From assembly GCF_947493565.1 (NCBI RefSeq), contig NZ_CANLRG010000006.1, positions 1-64,000 on the forward strand: a stretch of DNA of 64,000 nt. The letters are read 5' to 3'. The stretch comes from an uncultured Lutibacter sp. (lineage in GTDB: Bacteria; Bacteroidota; Bacteroidia; Flavobacteriales; Flavobacteriaceae). Of the stretch, positions 32,417 to 41,393 are shown one piece after another (positions within the stretch are counted from its first letter, which is position 1; each line of letters starts with the position of its first letter). Under the pieces are notes generated by a model. The model was not told where the DNA came from. It worked only from the letters and a program-made list of their open reading frames with translations, and made no database searches. Made by a program: the position numbers and the translations under genes.

Positions 32417-33863
32417 TTTTAGTTGTTACAATAATTAAACTTAATATTGTTAAAAGTGCATTTACTAGAATATTCATAAATCCTAAATCAAAAGAGAATT
32501 TTGTAATGAATATGTGGTTTAAATAGTAAGTTAGTAATGGCATTAAAACACAAATAAAAGGTACTGCTGCGTCTTTTATTTTAATTTTTGTAAAAATACC
32601 AAATAAATACAAACCTAATAGCGGACCGTAAGTATAACCAGCTACTTTGAAAATAGTTGAAATTACATCTCCTTTACTTTCAGAAAACAGCATAATTATT
32701 GTAAAAATAACTATTGAAAAGCCTAGTAATACTCGATTTTTTAATCGTTTTTTATCTTTTGAATTTTTATGTTGAATGTCTAAAAAGTCATGTGTAAAAG
32801 AAGTGGTTAAAGCCGTTAATGAAGAATCGACACTTGAAAATGAAGCCGCCGTTATTCCTAAAATAAAACTAATGCTAGCAATAATTCCAAAATGATTAAG
32901 AGATAGCATAGGGAATAAATCATCAGTATTTATAAATTTTCCATTTAAAGTTTCTAGTTGAATGCCAAATTTTTCAGCATATAAGTATAGCATTACGCCT
33001 AATCCTAAAAAAAGAAATTGAGTTACAGCTAAAATTAAACTAAAAGTTAAAATGTTATTTTGAGCTTCTTTTTTATTTTTACAAGTAAGCGTTTTTTGCA
33101 TCATATTTTGATCTAACCCAATCATTGCCACAGCAATTAAAAACCCCGAAATAAATTGTTTATAAAAATTGCTTCCAGAATTAAAATCCCAATCAAAAAC
33201 TTTAAAATATTTGTGGTTGGTTACAGCAGTAATTGTTTCGGTAAAATTTAAATTTAAAGAACTTTTTACTACATAAATTGAAATTATTGCTGCTAAAATT
33301 AAAAAGAATGTTTGTAATGTATCTGTCCATACAATAGTTTTAATACCAGATTTATGGGTGTAAAACCAAATGAGTATTAAAATTAAGATTACGGTAATGT
33401 AGAAAGGAACATTAAAAGCATCAAATACTGCAAATTGTAATATTTTTGCCGCAAGTAATAAGCGAAGTGCTGCACCAAATGATTGTGAAATTAAAAAAAA
33501 TAAGGAGCCTGTTTTATAAGTTTTAACACCAAATCTAGTTTCAAGATATGTATATATTGAAATTAATTTTAAATCGTAGTAAATAGGTAATAGTACATAT
33601 GTAATAAAAACATAGCCTACTACATTTCCAAAAACAAATTGTAAATAGTAAAAATAATTGGTGCCAACCATTCCTGGTATTGATACAAATGTAACTCCAG
33701 ACATTACAGCTCCTATCATCCCAAAGGCTACAACCTGCCATGGAGATTTTCTATCACCAGTATAAAATGAAGCGTCGCTAGAATTTTTTGAAATAATATG
33801 AGAAATTAGCATGAGTATTCCAAAATAGGAAGCAATAATGATTAAAATTAGTGTAGCACTCAT
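32406..33863 (-). CDS. Sodium:solute symporter (SSS family), probable MurNAc/anhMurNAc importer
   Basis: A 485-residue inner-membrane protein with about 13 hydrophobic segments and SSS features: MIGAVMSGVTFVSIPGMVG near residue 50-70 and GITAASFSSVDSSLTALTTSF around residue 330, the sodium-site helix. It is the first gene of the operon symporter-murQ-anmK-dehydrogenase-epimerase-nagZ. In Tannerella forsythia the MurNAc transporter MurT is described as an SSS-type protein next to murQ, so the same role is inferred here; the substrate is not provable from sequence. Confidence 0.85.
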   Translation of the reverse strand: MSATLILIIIASYFGILMLISHIISKNSSDASFYTGDRKSPWQVVAFGMIGAVMSGVTFVSIPGMVGTNYFYYLQFVFGNVVGYVFITYVLLPIYYDLKLISIYTYLETRFGVKTYKTGSLFFLISQSFGAALRLLLAAKILQFAVFDAFNVPFYITVILILILIWFYTHKSGIKTIVWTDTLQTFFLILAAIISIYVVKSSLNLNFTETITAVTNHKYFKVFDWDFNSGSNFYKQFISGFLIAVAMIGLDQNMMQKTLTCKNKKEAQNNILTFSLILAVTQFLFLGLGVMLYLYAEKFGIQLETLNGKFINTDDLFPMLSLNHFGIIASISFILGITAASFSSVDSSLTALTTSFTHDFLDIQHKNSKDKKRLKNRVLLGFSIVIFTIIMLFSESKGDVISTIFKVAGYTYGPLLGLYLFGIFTKIKIKDAAVPFICVLMPLLTYYLNHIFITKFSFDLGFMNILVNALLTILSLIIVTTKNEK

Positions 33864-34040
33864 TAGTGTGATTTAAGGGTTAAGTAAATTTTTTAAAATC
33901 TAAATTTAACTTTAATGTTTGGAATGATAATTTGTTTTTAAACTATTATTTTAAATAACATGTTTAAGAATCAAATTTAGTTTATTTTTTTTAATCTCAC
34001 TTAAAAAAAAATAAAAAAAAGCATAATTCAAGTGTTAAAA

Positions 34041-34054
34041 AAGCAAAAAAACGC
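34041..34054 (-). promoter_or_regulatory. Variant DeoR-type operator ahead of the symporter operon
   Basis: On the minus strand GCGTTTTTTTGCTT keeps the GC-T5 pattern at ten-base spacing seen in the repeats ahead of susC and nagB. It lies between the end of the regulator gene and the symporter start; a TAAATTTG -7 box is at 33979-33972, further away than at the other two promoters. Confidence 0.5.
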
Positions 34055-34068
34055 AAAAAGTATGTATT

Positions 34069-34818
34069 TTATAAGATATTTATACCCTTTTCTTGGTAAG
34101 GTTGTAGTATTTGGCTATCTGGTTTGATATCTGTAACAATGGTGTTGATATTGTTAATTGGTATAACTGGATATCTTTTCACTTCATTGATTTTATTATT
34201 AGTGCAAAGAACAATGACTTGGTCACTAGCTTCAATCATGCTCTTTTTTATATGAGATACTTCCCAATTTGGCTCTGTCATTCCTTTGATGATATCGATA
34301 CCTCCAGTACCCATAAAACATAAATCTGCTCTTAGTTGTGATATGGATGCCACTACATCTAATCCAACGGTAACTTGGGCGGGTTTGTTTAATTTACCTC
34401 CTATAAAAATAATTTCTATTGATGGGTGTTCGGTGAGTTGAATAGCAATTGGCAGGCTGTATGTGTAAATAGTTGCGTTAATATCTGAGGGTATGATTTT
34501 TGCTAACTGAAGGTTTGTGGTGCTTCCACTCATAATGATTACTTGACCTTCTTTTATTAATTTAACTGCTTTTTTGGCAATGATATTTTTTTCCTCAAGG
34601 TTGTAGTTGCTTCGCTCTTCATATGAAGGGGCTTTATTATCTATAGGTAAAGCTCCACCATGAACTTTTTTAATTAATCCGTTTAGAGATAGTTCATTAA
34701 GGTCTCTTCTTATAGTGTCTTCAGAAACATGTAGTTCGGTACTAAGATTTGAGGAGAGTACTTTTCTGTTTAATTTTATTTTGTCTAATATATAGTGGTG
34801 TCTTTCTTCTTTTAGCAT
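34069..34818 (-). CDS. DeoR-family transcriptional regulator
   Basis: A 249-residue protein. The N-terminal winged helix (residues 1-60) reads KEERHHYILDKIKLN then LHVSEDTIRRDLNELSLNGL and KVHGGALP, which is the DeoR signature. The remaining part is the DeoRC sugar-phosphate sensor domain with MSGSTTNLQLAK and FIGGKLN and MGTGGIDIIKG. DeoR proteins are typically repressors released by a phosphosugar; here MurNAc-6-P, GlcNAc-6-P or GlcN-6-P are natural candidates. It sits between the symporter operon and divergent susC, with shared repeats in the surrounding promoters. A TACTTTTG -7 box lies at 34843-34836. Confidence 0.93.
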   Translation of the reverse strand: MLKEERHHYILDKIKLNRKVLSSNLSTELHVSEDTIRRDLNELSLNGLIKKVHGGALPIDNKAPSYEERSNYNLEEKNIIAKKAVKLIKEGQVIIMSGSTTNLQLAKIIPSDINATIYTYSLPIAIQLTEHPSIEIIFIGGKLNKPAQVTVGLDVVASISQLRADLCFMGTGGIDIIKGMTEPNWEVSHIKKSMIEASDQVIVLCTNNKINEVKRYPVIPINNINTIVTDIKPDSQILQPYQEKGINIL

Positions 34819-34966
34819 GTTATTAATTTATTAAGCAAAAGTAACTACAAATATGCAACTTTTTTGTTTATATGGAATATCTTTTATTTTTTTATTAATA
34901 AAAAGTGAATGTTTTCAAGTGTTTCACTACGTTTATATTCATTTTGCGTAGATTATTTGAGTGAAA

Positions 34967-35020
34967 ATGCATATTTAAAGCGTTTTTATGCGTATTTATT
35001 CAAAAAAATAAATATATTTG
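34967..35020 (+). promoter_or_regulatory. susC promoter with three helically phased DeoR-type repeats
   Basis: ATGCATATTT (34967), AGCGTTTTT (from 34979) and ATGCGTATTT (34988) repeat at 10-11 bp intervals. The core GCGTTTTTATGCGT (34980-34993) is identical to the one ahead of nagB. A TATATTTG -7 box follows at 35013-35020, exactly 20 bp after the core, so the repeats cover the -33 region. Confidence 0.7.
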
Positions 35021-35049
35021 TTATTAAATTGATTTTAAATTAACACATC

Positions 35050-38000
35050 ATGAAAAAAAACTATTATCATTTTTTAACTATTCTAATGGTATTTTTTGTT
35101 CAAATTTTGTTTGCACAATCTATAACTGTAACTGGAGTGGTTAAATCCAACGCTGACAATCTTCCTTTGCCGGGCGCTAGCGTACAAATTAAAGGTACAA
35201 ATACTGGAAGTATCACTGATTTTGACGGAAAATATGAAATTAAAGCTCCTAAAGGTGCTGTTTTAATTTTTTCGTACGTAGGTTTCACAACGCAGGAAAT
35301 TGAAGTGACCTCTAATATTATTAATGTATCTTTAAATGCAGGGGAAAGCCTTGATGAGGTTGTGATTACTGCATTGGGAATTAAAAAAGAAAGAAAATCT
35401 CTTGGATATGCTGTGCAAGCTGTCAAAGCTGAGGCACTTTTAGAAGGTAATCAAACAAGTATGGTAAATGGATTGCAAGGAAAAGTATCTGGTGTTACTG
35501 TGGTAAACTCTGGAGGAGCTCCTGGTTCATCAGCCATCATCATGATTAGGGGAGGTTCTTCAATTACTGGAAATAACCAACCATTATTTATTGTAGATGG
35601 TCTTCCTATTGATAATTCAACTAGTTCAAGTTTAGAGGTAGCAAGTGCAAATAGAGCTTCGGATATTAATCCAGAAGATATTGAAAGTATTTCTGTTCTA
35701 AAAGGTCCTGCAGCCGCAGCTCTTTATGGTATTCAAGCAGCGGAGGGGGCGGTAATTATTACTACTAAAAAAGGTAAAGAAGGTTCTAGCGTAGTTACAT
35801 ATTCTGGTTCTGTATCTGTAGATAATATTATTGGTACTCCAGATGTACAGACTCTTTATGGTCAAGGAGAGCAAATTGTAGGCAGTACAGGTACTACTAT
35901 TAATACAGATTCTCCACTTTCCTGGGGAAATAGTACAGCAGGATCTCCGGTTTTTAATAATATTAAAGATTTTTATGATACTGCCATTACTTCAAATCAT
36001 ACCTTAAGTTATTCTGGAGGAAATGAAAAAAGTAATATTTATTTTTCTATAGGTGATGTTTCACAAGATGGAACAATTAAAAGCACAAGTTACGACAAAA
36101 CATCTTTTAGAATAAATACTTCATCAGTCATCAATAATAATTTAACACTTGGTGTAACTGCAAATTATATTACTACTAAAACAAATAGTACAAAACAAGG
36201 AAACGCATCAGGAAGTAGTTTTTTAAGTTTACTAGGTTATCCTGCAAATGTTGATGCTTCTGATTACTTGAATTCAGATAATTCTCAAAAAAGTTTCTTT
36301 TTAGATCAGCAATTTGATAACCCGTATTGGAGTATTAAATATAGTCCAAATACAGATGAGGTTAATCGTTTAATAGGAGCTATTAATTTAAATTACAAAT
36401 TTTTAAAAGATTTTAACATCTCTTATAAATTAGGGATTGATAATTTTACTCAATTTAATAAAAAAATAACTGGAGATGGATCGTTAATTGATAATAGAGA
36501 AGATGGTTATATTAGTCAATATGAAAGAGATAATAAACGTTTAAATTCAAATTTATTAATAACCTATGAGAAACAGTTAACCGAAGATTTTTCAATCAAT
36601 GCTTTGTTGGGGAATTCTGTTGATGAATTGGATATAAGAACAACTTACACTAGAGGGAATGGTTTTCAGGCTCCAGGAATTTATAGTATTGGAAATGTGA
36701 AAATTGAAGATCAAATTATTAGTGAAGGAATTACAAGAAAGCGAATGGTAGGTGTTTTTGGTGAGTTAAAATTAGGATGGCAAAACGCATTATTTTTGAC
36801 TGCTACTGGAAGAAATGACTGGTCCTCTACTTTACCAAAAGATAAAAGATCATTTTTCTATCCATCAGTTGGTGTTTCAGCTGTTGTAACTGATTTATTT
36901 AAAAATGCGGGTAATGATATTACATCTTCTAACGGTTTAAGTTATTTGCAATTCAGATCTACTTGGGCCAAAGTTGGGAAAGATGCCCCAATTGGAGCTT
37001 TAGAAAGTTCTCTTTCAACCAATATAAATTCATTGGCAAGTTCTGCTTACACTTGGAATGGAGTAGATGTAGGAAATCCAAATCTTGAACCAGAATTCAC
37101 AAATAGTTTTGAAGTAGGTGTGGATATGCGTTTGTTTGAAAGTAGAATTGGTTTAGATTTAACATATTATACAAGTAAGTCAGAAAATCAGATACTAAGA
37201 GATATTAGAGTCCCTCCAACAACAGGTACGTTTTATGCTACACTTAACGGTGGAGCTATTACAAATAGAGGTTTTGAAGCTTTAGTTTCATTTAAAGTAT
37301 TGCCGTACACTTCGGATTTTAAATGGAATGTTGATTTTAATTTTGGAATGAATAAAAGTGAGGTAAATGAGCTTCCAGGTTTCTTAAATGAAGTTTATTT
37401 ATCAGATTCTTGGACATTTAATGCAACCGCTGCAGGAGCAGCAATATTAGATGGCTCTTTATTTGGTTTAAGAGGGTATAGACCTCAAAGAAATGAAAAT
37501 GGAGATGTGGTTATTAATTCAAATGGATTGCCAACACTTGTTGTAGAAACTTATGATGATGTAACTCGTATGCCAGATTGGACCTTAGGTATTTCTAATA
37601 CGTTAAGTTATAAAGATTTTCAATTATCATTTTTGCTAGATATTGTTCAAGGAGTTGATGTTTATAATGCAACAGAATCTGCTTTGGTTTATTACGGTTT
37701 AAGCAAACAAACTCTTAATAGAAATGAAACAATAGTATTGCCGGGAGTTGATGTGAATGGTGCTGTAAACACAGTTCCAGTAGCTATGGACCAAGCTTTT
37801 TATAGAGATTATTATTATAGAAATACAGAAAATTTTATTGAAGATGGTTCATTTGCAAGATTGAGATATGTTACGCTAAGTTATAAGCTTCCAAAGAAAA
37901 TACTTGATAAAACAGCTTTATCTTCTGTAGAGCTTTTTGCAACTGGTAGAAATTTATTTACCATCACAAACTATAGCGGAGTAGATCCTGAAGTGAATAC

Positions 38001-38100
38001 TTTTGGTGCTGGAATAGCTGGTGCAGGGTCAATGTCTATAGATAATTTAGGAACGCCTAATGTTCAAGGATTCGATTTAGGTTTAAAAGTTAGATTCTAA
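35050..38100 (+). CDS. SusC/RagA-type TonB-dependent outer-membrane transporter
   Basis: A 1016-residue receptor with a signal peptide ending FAQS, a CarboxypepD_reg-like domain (VTGVVKSNADNLPLPGASV ... FSYVGFTTQEIEV), the pre-plug LDEVVITALGIKKERKSLGYAV, a plug with NGLQGKVSGV, MIRGGSS, PLFIVDGLPID, ISVLKGPAAAALYG and VIITTKKG, and a barrel ending in LKVRF. With the SusD partner 11 bp downstream it forms a lidded importer. Such pairs carry glycans or peptides; the surrounding genes point to peptidoglycan fragments. The promoter carries the DeoR-type repeat. Confidence 0.96.
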   Translation: MKKNYYHFLTILMVFFVQILFAQSITVTGVVKSNADNLPLPGASVQIKGTNTGSITDFDGKYEIKAPKGAVLIFSYVGFTTQEIEVTSNIINVSLNAGESLDEVVITALGIKKERKSLGYAVQAVKAEALLEGNQTSMVNGLQGKVSGVTVVNSGGAPGSSAIIMIRGGSSITGNNQPLFIVDGLPIDNSTSSSLEVASANRASDINPEDIESISVLKGPAAAALYGIQAAEGAVIITTKKGKEGSSVVTYSGSVSVDNIIGTPDVQTLYGQGEQIVGSTGTTINTDSPLSWGNSTAGSPVFNNIKDFYDTAITSNHTLSYSGGNEKSNIYFSIGDVSQDGTIKSTSYDKTSFRINTSSVINNNLTLGVTANYITTKTNSTKQGNASGSSFLSLLGYPANVDASDYLNSDNSQKSFFLDQQFDNPYWSIKYSPNTDEVNRLIGAINLNYKFLKDFNISYKLGIDNFTQFNKKITGDGSLIDNREDGYISQYERDNKRLNSNLLITYEKQLTEDFSINALLGNSVDELDIRTTYTRGNGFQAPGIYSIGNVKIEDQIISEGITRKRMVGVFGELKLGWQNALFLTATGRNDWSSTLPKDKRSFFYPSVGVSAVVTDLFKNAGNDITSSNGLSYLQFRSTWAKVGKDAPIGALESSLSTNINSLASSAYTWNGVDVGNPNLEPEFTNSFEVGVDMRLFESRIGLDLTYYTSKSENQILRDIRVPPTTGTFYATLNGGAITNRGFEALVSFKVLPYTSDFKWNVDFNFGMNKSEVNELPGFLNEVYLSDSWTFNATAAGAAILDGSLFGLRGYRPQRNENGDVVINSNGLPTLVVETYDDVTRMPDWTLGISNTLSYKDFQLSFLLDIVQGVDVYNATESALVYYGLSKQTLNRNETIVLPGVDVNGAVNTVPVAMDQAFYRDYYYRNTENFIEDGSFARLRYVTLSYKLPKKILDKTALSSVELFATGRNLFTITNYSGVDPEVNTFGAGIAGAGSMSIDNLGTPNVQGFDLGLKVRF

Positions 38101-38111
38101 AAATTAAAATT

Positions 38112-39596
38112 ATGAAATTATATAAATATTTAATACTATTTTTAGCAGTCATAGCAACTTCATGTGGTGATGACTATTTTGATGTAAATGGTTCTGAAAC
38201 AAAGCCAACAACATCTTCACTGCCTCCACAATTTAGAATTCAAGGGGCAATTGAAAATACAACAGCTCAAGCTCAATATAGAGGAAGTAGAGAAGTTTTA
38301 GGAATTACTCAATATGGTTCGCAAAATGTAACTAACTATTACTCTGAAACTTGGAGTTCTTCTTTAACTACAGGACGTTATTTTTTATGGCAAAATGCGT
38401 ACGTGTATTCGCTTCCTAATACAGCCGATTTAATTGTTTTAGGTAAGAGAGATAATGCTCCAAATTTTGTAGCAGTTGGTAAAATTTTACGAGCGTATAT
38501 TTTAGGAATGACTACAGATCAATATGGAGATATTGTATTGGATGAAACCTATGATGGTGAGTCTTCTATGAATATAACACCTAAATTTAGAACTCAAAAA
38601 GAGGTTTATGAAGCTATTTTTAATTATTTAGATGAAGCAATTGCTGATTTGGATAAATCAAGTGAGATTGATTTAAACGAAGAAGGTGGAGATGTATTGT
38701 ATCAAGGAGACCATGAAAAATGGAAAAAATTTGCATATGCTATAAAAGCTAGATACCTAAATCATTTAAGTAAAAAATCATCTTATGATCCTGATGCTGT
38801 TATTGCAGCATGTCAATTAGCAATAAGTTCAAATGCATTAAATGCTCAAAAAACTTATGGTGGAGGACCAGTATCAAATGATATACAGCCTTTTGCAGTT
38901 GGAGGTTATGGTTCTTCAAGAATGGATTATTTTTCTGATTTCTTTGTGAAATTATTAAAAAACCCACTAAACTTAGAAGGGGCTGACTGGGATCCTCGTT
39001 TGACTATTATTGTTCCAGAAGCAGTAAATGGAGGTTATCAAGGTGTTGTAACTGGGAGAGGTTTAGATGGTAATTCTGGAGATGATTATTCTTTAGGAAA
39101 TGGCGGTTTTTATACGAGTCCAAATTCAACTACAGATATGATTAACTTCAGTGAAGTAAAATTTATTGAAGCTGAAGCTAGACTTAGAAAAGGTGATAAG
39201 GCAGGTGCTTATACAGCTTTTAAAATGGGAGTTCAAGCTGATTTCGAAAAATTAGGAGTGGATGCAGGATCTACAAGTATTTATATGGATTTGTTAGATG
39301 ATGAAGTTGGAGAGACTAATATTGAACTGTCTCATATTATGGTTCAAAAATATATTGCTAATGTTTTAAACCCTGAAACTTGGGTAGATATGAGAAGAAT
39401 GGATTATAGTTCTGATATTTATCATGGGTTACAGCGTCCTGAAAATGTAAACCTTGATATTTTCCCTAATGAAAATGATTGGATTCAAGCAATGATGTAT
39501 GAATACAATGAGGAAGATAGAAACTATGAAAATATGCCTAATAATGATCCATATGTTAGATTAACTACACCAGTCTGGTGGAATACTGCAGAATAA
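38112..39596 (+). CDS. SusD/RagB-family surface lipoprotein
   Basis: A 494-residue lipoprotein with lipobox ATSC (Cys18) followed by acidic GDDYFDVN, which favours surface export. Helical TPR-like segments, the N-terminal QNAYVYSLPNTADLI helix and the C-terminal NPETWVDMRRMDY block identify the SusD-like family (SusD_2 type). It would bind ligand and close the SusC barrel. Last gene of the two-gene unit; a very strong terminator follows. Confidence 0.93.
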   Translation: MKLYKYLILFLAVIATSCGDDYFDVNGSETKPTTSSLPPQFRIQGAIENTTAQAQYRGSREVLGITQYGSQNVTNYYSETWSSSLTTGRYFLWQNAYVYSLPNTADLIVLGKRDNAPNFVAVGKILRAYILGMTTDQYGDIVLDETYDGESSMNITPKFRTQKEVYEAIFNYLDEAIADLDKSSEIDLNEEGGDVLYQGDHEKWKKFAYAIKARYLNHLSKKSSYDPDAVIAACQLAISSNALNAQKTYGGGPVSNDIQPFAVGGYGSSRMDYFSDFFVKLLKNPLNLEGADWDPRLTIIVPEAVNGGYQGVVTGRGLDGNSGDDYSLGNGGFYTSPNSTTDMINFSEVKFIEAEARLRKGDKAGAYTAFKMGVQADFEKLGVDAGSTSIYMDLLDDEVGETNIELSHIMVQKYIANVLNPETWVDMRRMDYSSDIYHGLQRPENVNLDIFPNENDWIQAMMYEYNEEDRNYENMPNNDPYVRLTTPVWWNTAE

Positions 39597-39625
39597 AGTA
39601 GAGTTGAGTTTTTAATAATTATTTG

Positions 39626-39665
39626 AAAAAACCGTCTAAAAAGAAATTTTTAGACGGTTTTTTTT
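39626..39665. terminator. Bidirectional terminator after susD
   Basis: A perfect 17-bp stem (39626-39642 with 39647-39663) closed by a GAAA loop, flanked by an A-run and T-run, so it can stop transcription from susD and from the convergent amidase operon. Confidence 0.9.
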
Positions 39666-39698
39666 AAATTATTAATAGAGTTTGAAGTAAAGAATTGC

Positions 39699-40355
39699 TT
39701 ATTTTTGAGGTGTTGGTTTAAAATTTAAATTTTTAGTAGCTTCTTTAACAGCTGTTAAAAACTCTTTTCCAGGATCTGTTTTTTTAGTTCTATAATTTGG
39801 ATCTTTTTCTAACCAAAGTTCATGATTTACAAAATTGGTGTATTCATAATGACCAATCACATAATCAATATCGTATTTTGAAGCTAAATATTTTACTAAT
39901 TTAATGTTAGATTTTAATTGAGCTTTAGTAAGTGGAGCATCTTTTGTTCCTCCAACATTTTCAATTCCTATAGCACAATGATTAAGTCCAATTACATGCC
40001 TAGCCATTGTAGTTTCGGGCATTAATCTATAAATAGTACCGTCTTGGTCAACTACAAATTGAGAGGAAACATTTAAAGCACCAGAACTCTTAATGTCAGG
40101 TCTGCTATTAGTAATTTTACTTTTTTCAAAAGCTTTAAAAGTATTTTCTAAACTAGGAATGGCAGTCCAATGCAATACAATCATTTTTGGAGTAATTTTA
40201 GTTGTTCCATTATTGATGTCATATCTTTCCGATAGATATTGGAGCGTTAAGGCTTCTCTTTCTTTATCAAAGGTAATAGGTTTGTCTACTATTTTTGTTT
40301 TAACAGAACAGGAAATAAGTAGAATTGAAGTGAAAAGCAGGAAATAATGTTTCAT
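39699..40355 (-). CDS. Lipoprotein N-acetylmuramoyl-L-alanine amidase (AmpD/Amidase_2 type)
   Basis: A 218-residue lipoprotein (LISC, Cys16). The Amidase_2 fold is shown by MIVLHWTAIPS (zinc His), SSQFVVDQDGTIYRLMPE, MARHVIGLNHCAIGIENVG (second His region and Glu) and IGHYEY...KTDPG (zinc His/Asp). It should cut the bond between MurNAc and the stem peptide. AmpD in E. coli is cytoplasmic, whereas this one is exported and lipid-anchored. Last gene of the operon ldcA-epimerase-PLP enzyme-amidase, 10 bp downstream of the PLP enzyme. Confidence 0.92.
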   Translation of the reverse strand: MKHYFLLFTSILLISCSVKTKIVDKPITFDKEREALTLQYLSERYDINNGTTKITPKMIVLHWTAIPSLENTFKAFEKSKITNSRPDIKSSGALNVSSQFVVDQDGTIYRLMPETTMARHVIGLNHCAIGIENVGGTKDAPLTKAQLKSNIKLVKYLASKYDIDYVIGHYEYTNFVNHELWLEKDPNYRTKKTDPGKEFLTAVKEATKNLNFKPTPQK

Positions 40356-40365
40356 TATAATAGTT

Positions 40366-41391
40366 TTAATTAATTAAATTAGATAGTTTTTTTAAATCAT
40401 TTTTGGTGTGGTTTGCTGTAATTACAATTCTATTCATATAGCTTTCATAAGTAGGATATTTAAATCTAGCGATAATAATGTTGTTTTGTAATAACTTTTC
40501 ATGTAATACATCACTTGTTGAATAAATTACAGGGTATTTTTTATTGAATTGATAGTTGTTGTTGTCGTTGGGTTTTAAAGCGTTTTCTAAAAAGTCTAAG
40601 TTATTAAAAAGCTTTTTTCGCTGATTTTTATAAAGATTATTACTTTTAAGAAAAGCCTCTAAATAAGCTGGATTTGCTCCAGATGACGATATAAAAATAG
40701 GCTCAGCACTAATTGCTTTAATGAAATGCTTATCAGAAGCAATAATTCCGCCTGAAATACCAAAAGCTTTTCCTAAGGATGATATTAAAATTTTCCGATT
40801 TAATTTATTAGAATTTATTGAAGAAAAAATCCCTCTACCATGTTTGCCAATAATGCCTAAACTATGTGATTCATCAATAACTAAAGTTATTTTTTTTTGT
40901 GGTGAAATAGCATCTAAAAAATCAAATGATGTAGGTTGTGTTTCCAGTGCTAATATGGCATCAACTGTAATTACAATATCTTCTGAAATATCATTTTGTA
41001 AAAGAGGATGTAATTTCCCATTTAAAAATAAAGGCAAACTATTAGGATGTAAAACCGCAGGATGGGTTTTTGGATAATGAAAGAATTTCTGAGTGGTTTT
41101 AGATAAATAATCAATAACCATTTTACCAGCTAAAGTTCCAGAAGAAGTAGTAAGGCTGTCTTCACTTCCTAAGAAATTGGAGAAGTAATTTTCCGCTTCT
41201 TCATAAATGGCTAATTTTATATTGGCGTTTCTTGAGCTTCCATAAAATGTTCCCCATTTTTTTAAACCTTCAAAAATGTTTTTTTGAAATTCTGTATTAG
41301 AAGCCATTCCTAAATATGAAGTTCCTCCAAAATATAAATAAGGTTCGTTGTTTACAGAAATTTTTCTGTTTGGAAATTCATTAACTTTCAT
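40366..41391 (-). CDS. PLP-dependent alpha-oxoamine-synthase-like enzyme
   Basis: A 341-residue fold-type I PLP enzyme of the family containing 8-amino-7-oxononanoate synthase (BioF) and glycine C-acetyltransferase (Kbl). LVIDESHSLGIIGKHGRGIF holds the PLP Asp/His region and ILISSLGKAFGISGG the Schiff-base lysine. It is shorter than BioF (~385) and its N-terminus begins directly at NEFPNRKISVNNEPYLYFGG. The genes on both sides process peptidoglycan peptides, and it is tightly packed (2 bp and 10 bp), so biotin synthesis is unlikely; a step on alanine or another stem-peptide amino acid is an inference. No signal peptide. Confidence 0.8.
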   Translation of the reverse strand: MKVNEFPNRKISVNNEPYLYFGGTSYLGMASNTEFQKNIFEGLKKWGTFYGSSRNANIKLAIYEEAENYFSNFLGSEDSLTTSSGTLAGKMVIDYLSKTTQKFFHYPKTHPAVLHPNSLPLFLNGKLHPLLQNDISEDIVITVDAILALETQPTSFDFLDAISPQKKITLVIDESHSLGIIGKHGRGIFSSINSNKLNRKILISSLGKAFGISGGIIASDKHFIKAISAEPIFISSSGANPAYLEAFLKSNNLYKNQRKKLFNNLDFLENALKPNDNNNYQFNKKYPVIYSTSDVLHEKLLQNNIIIARFKYPTYESYMNRIVITANHTKNDLKKLSNLIN

Positions 41392-41393
41392 TA

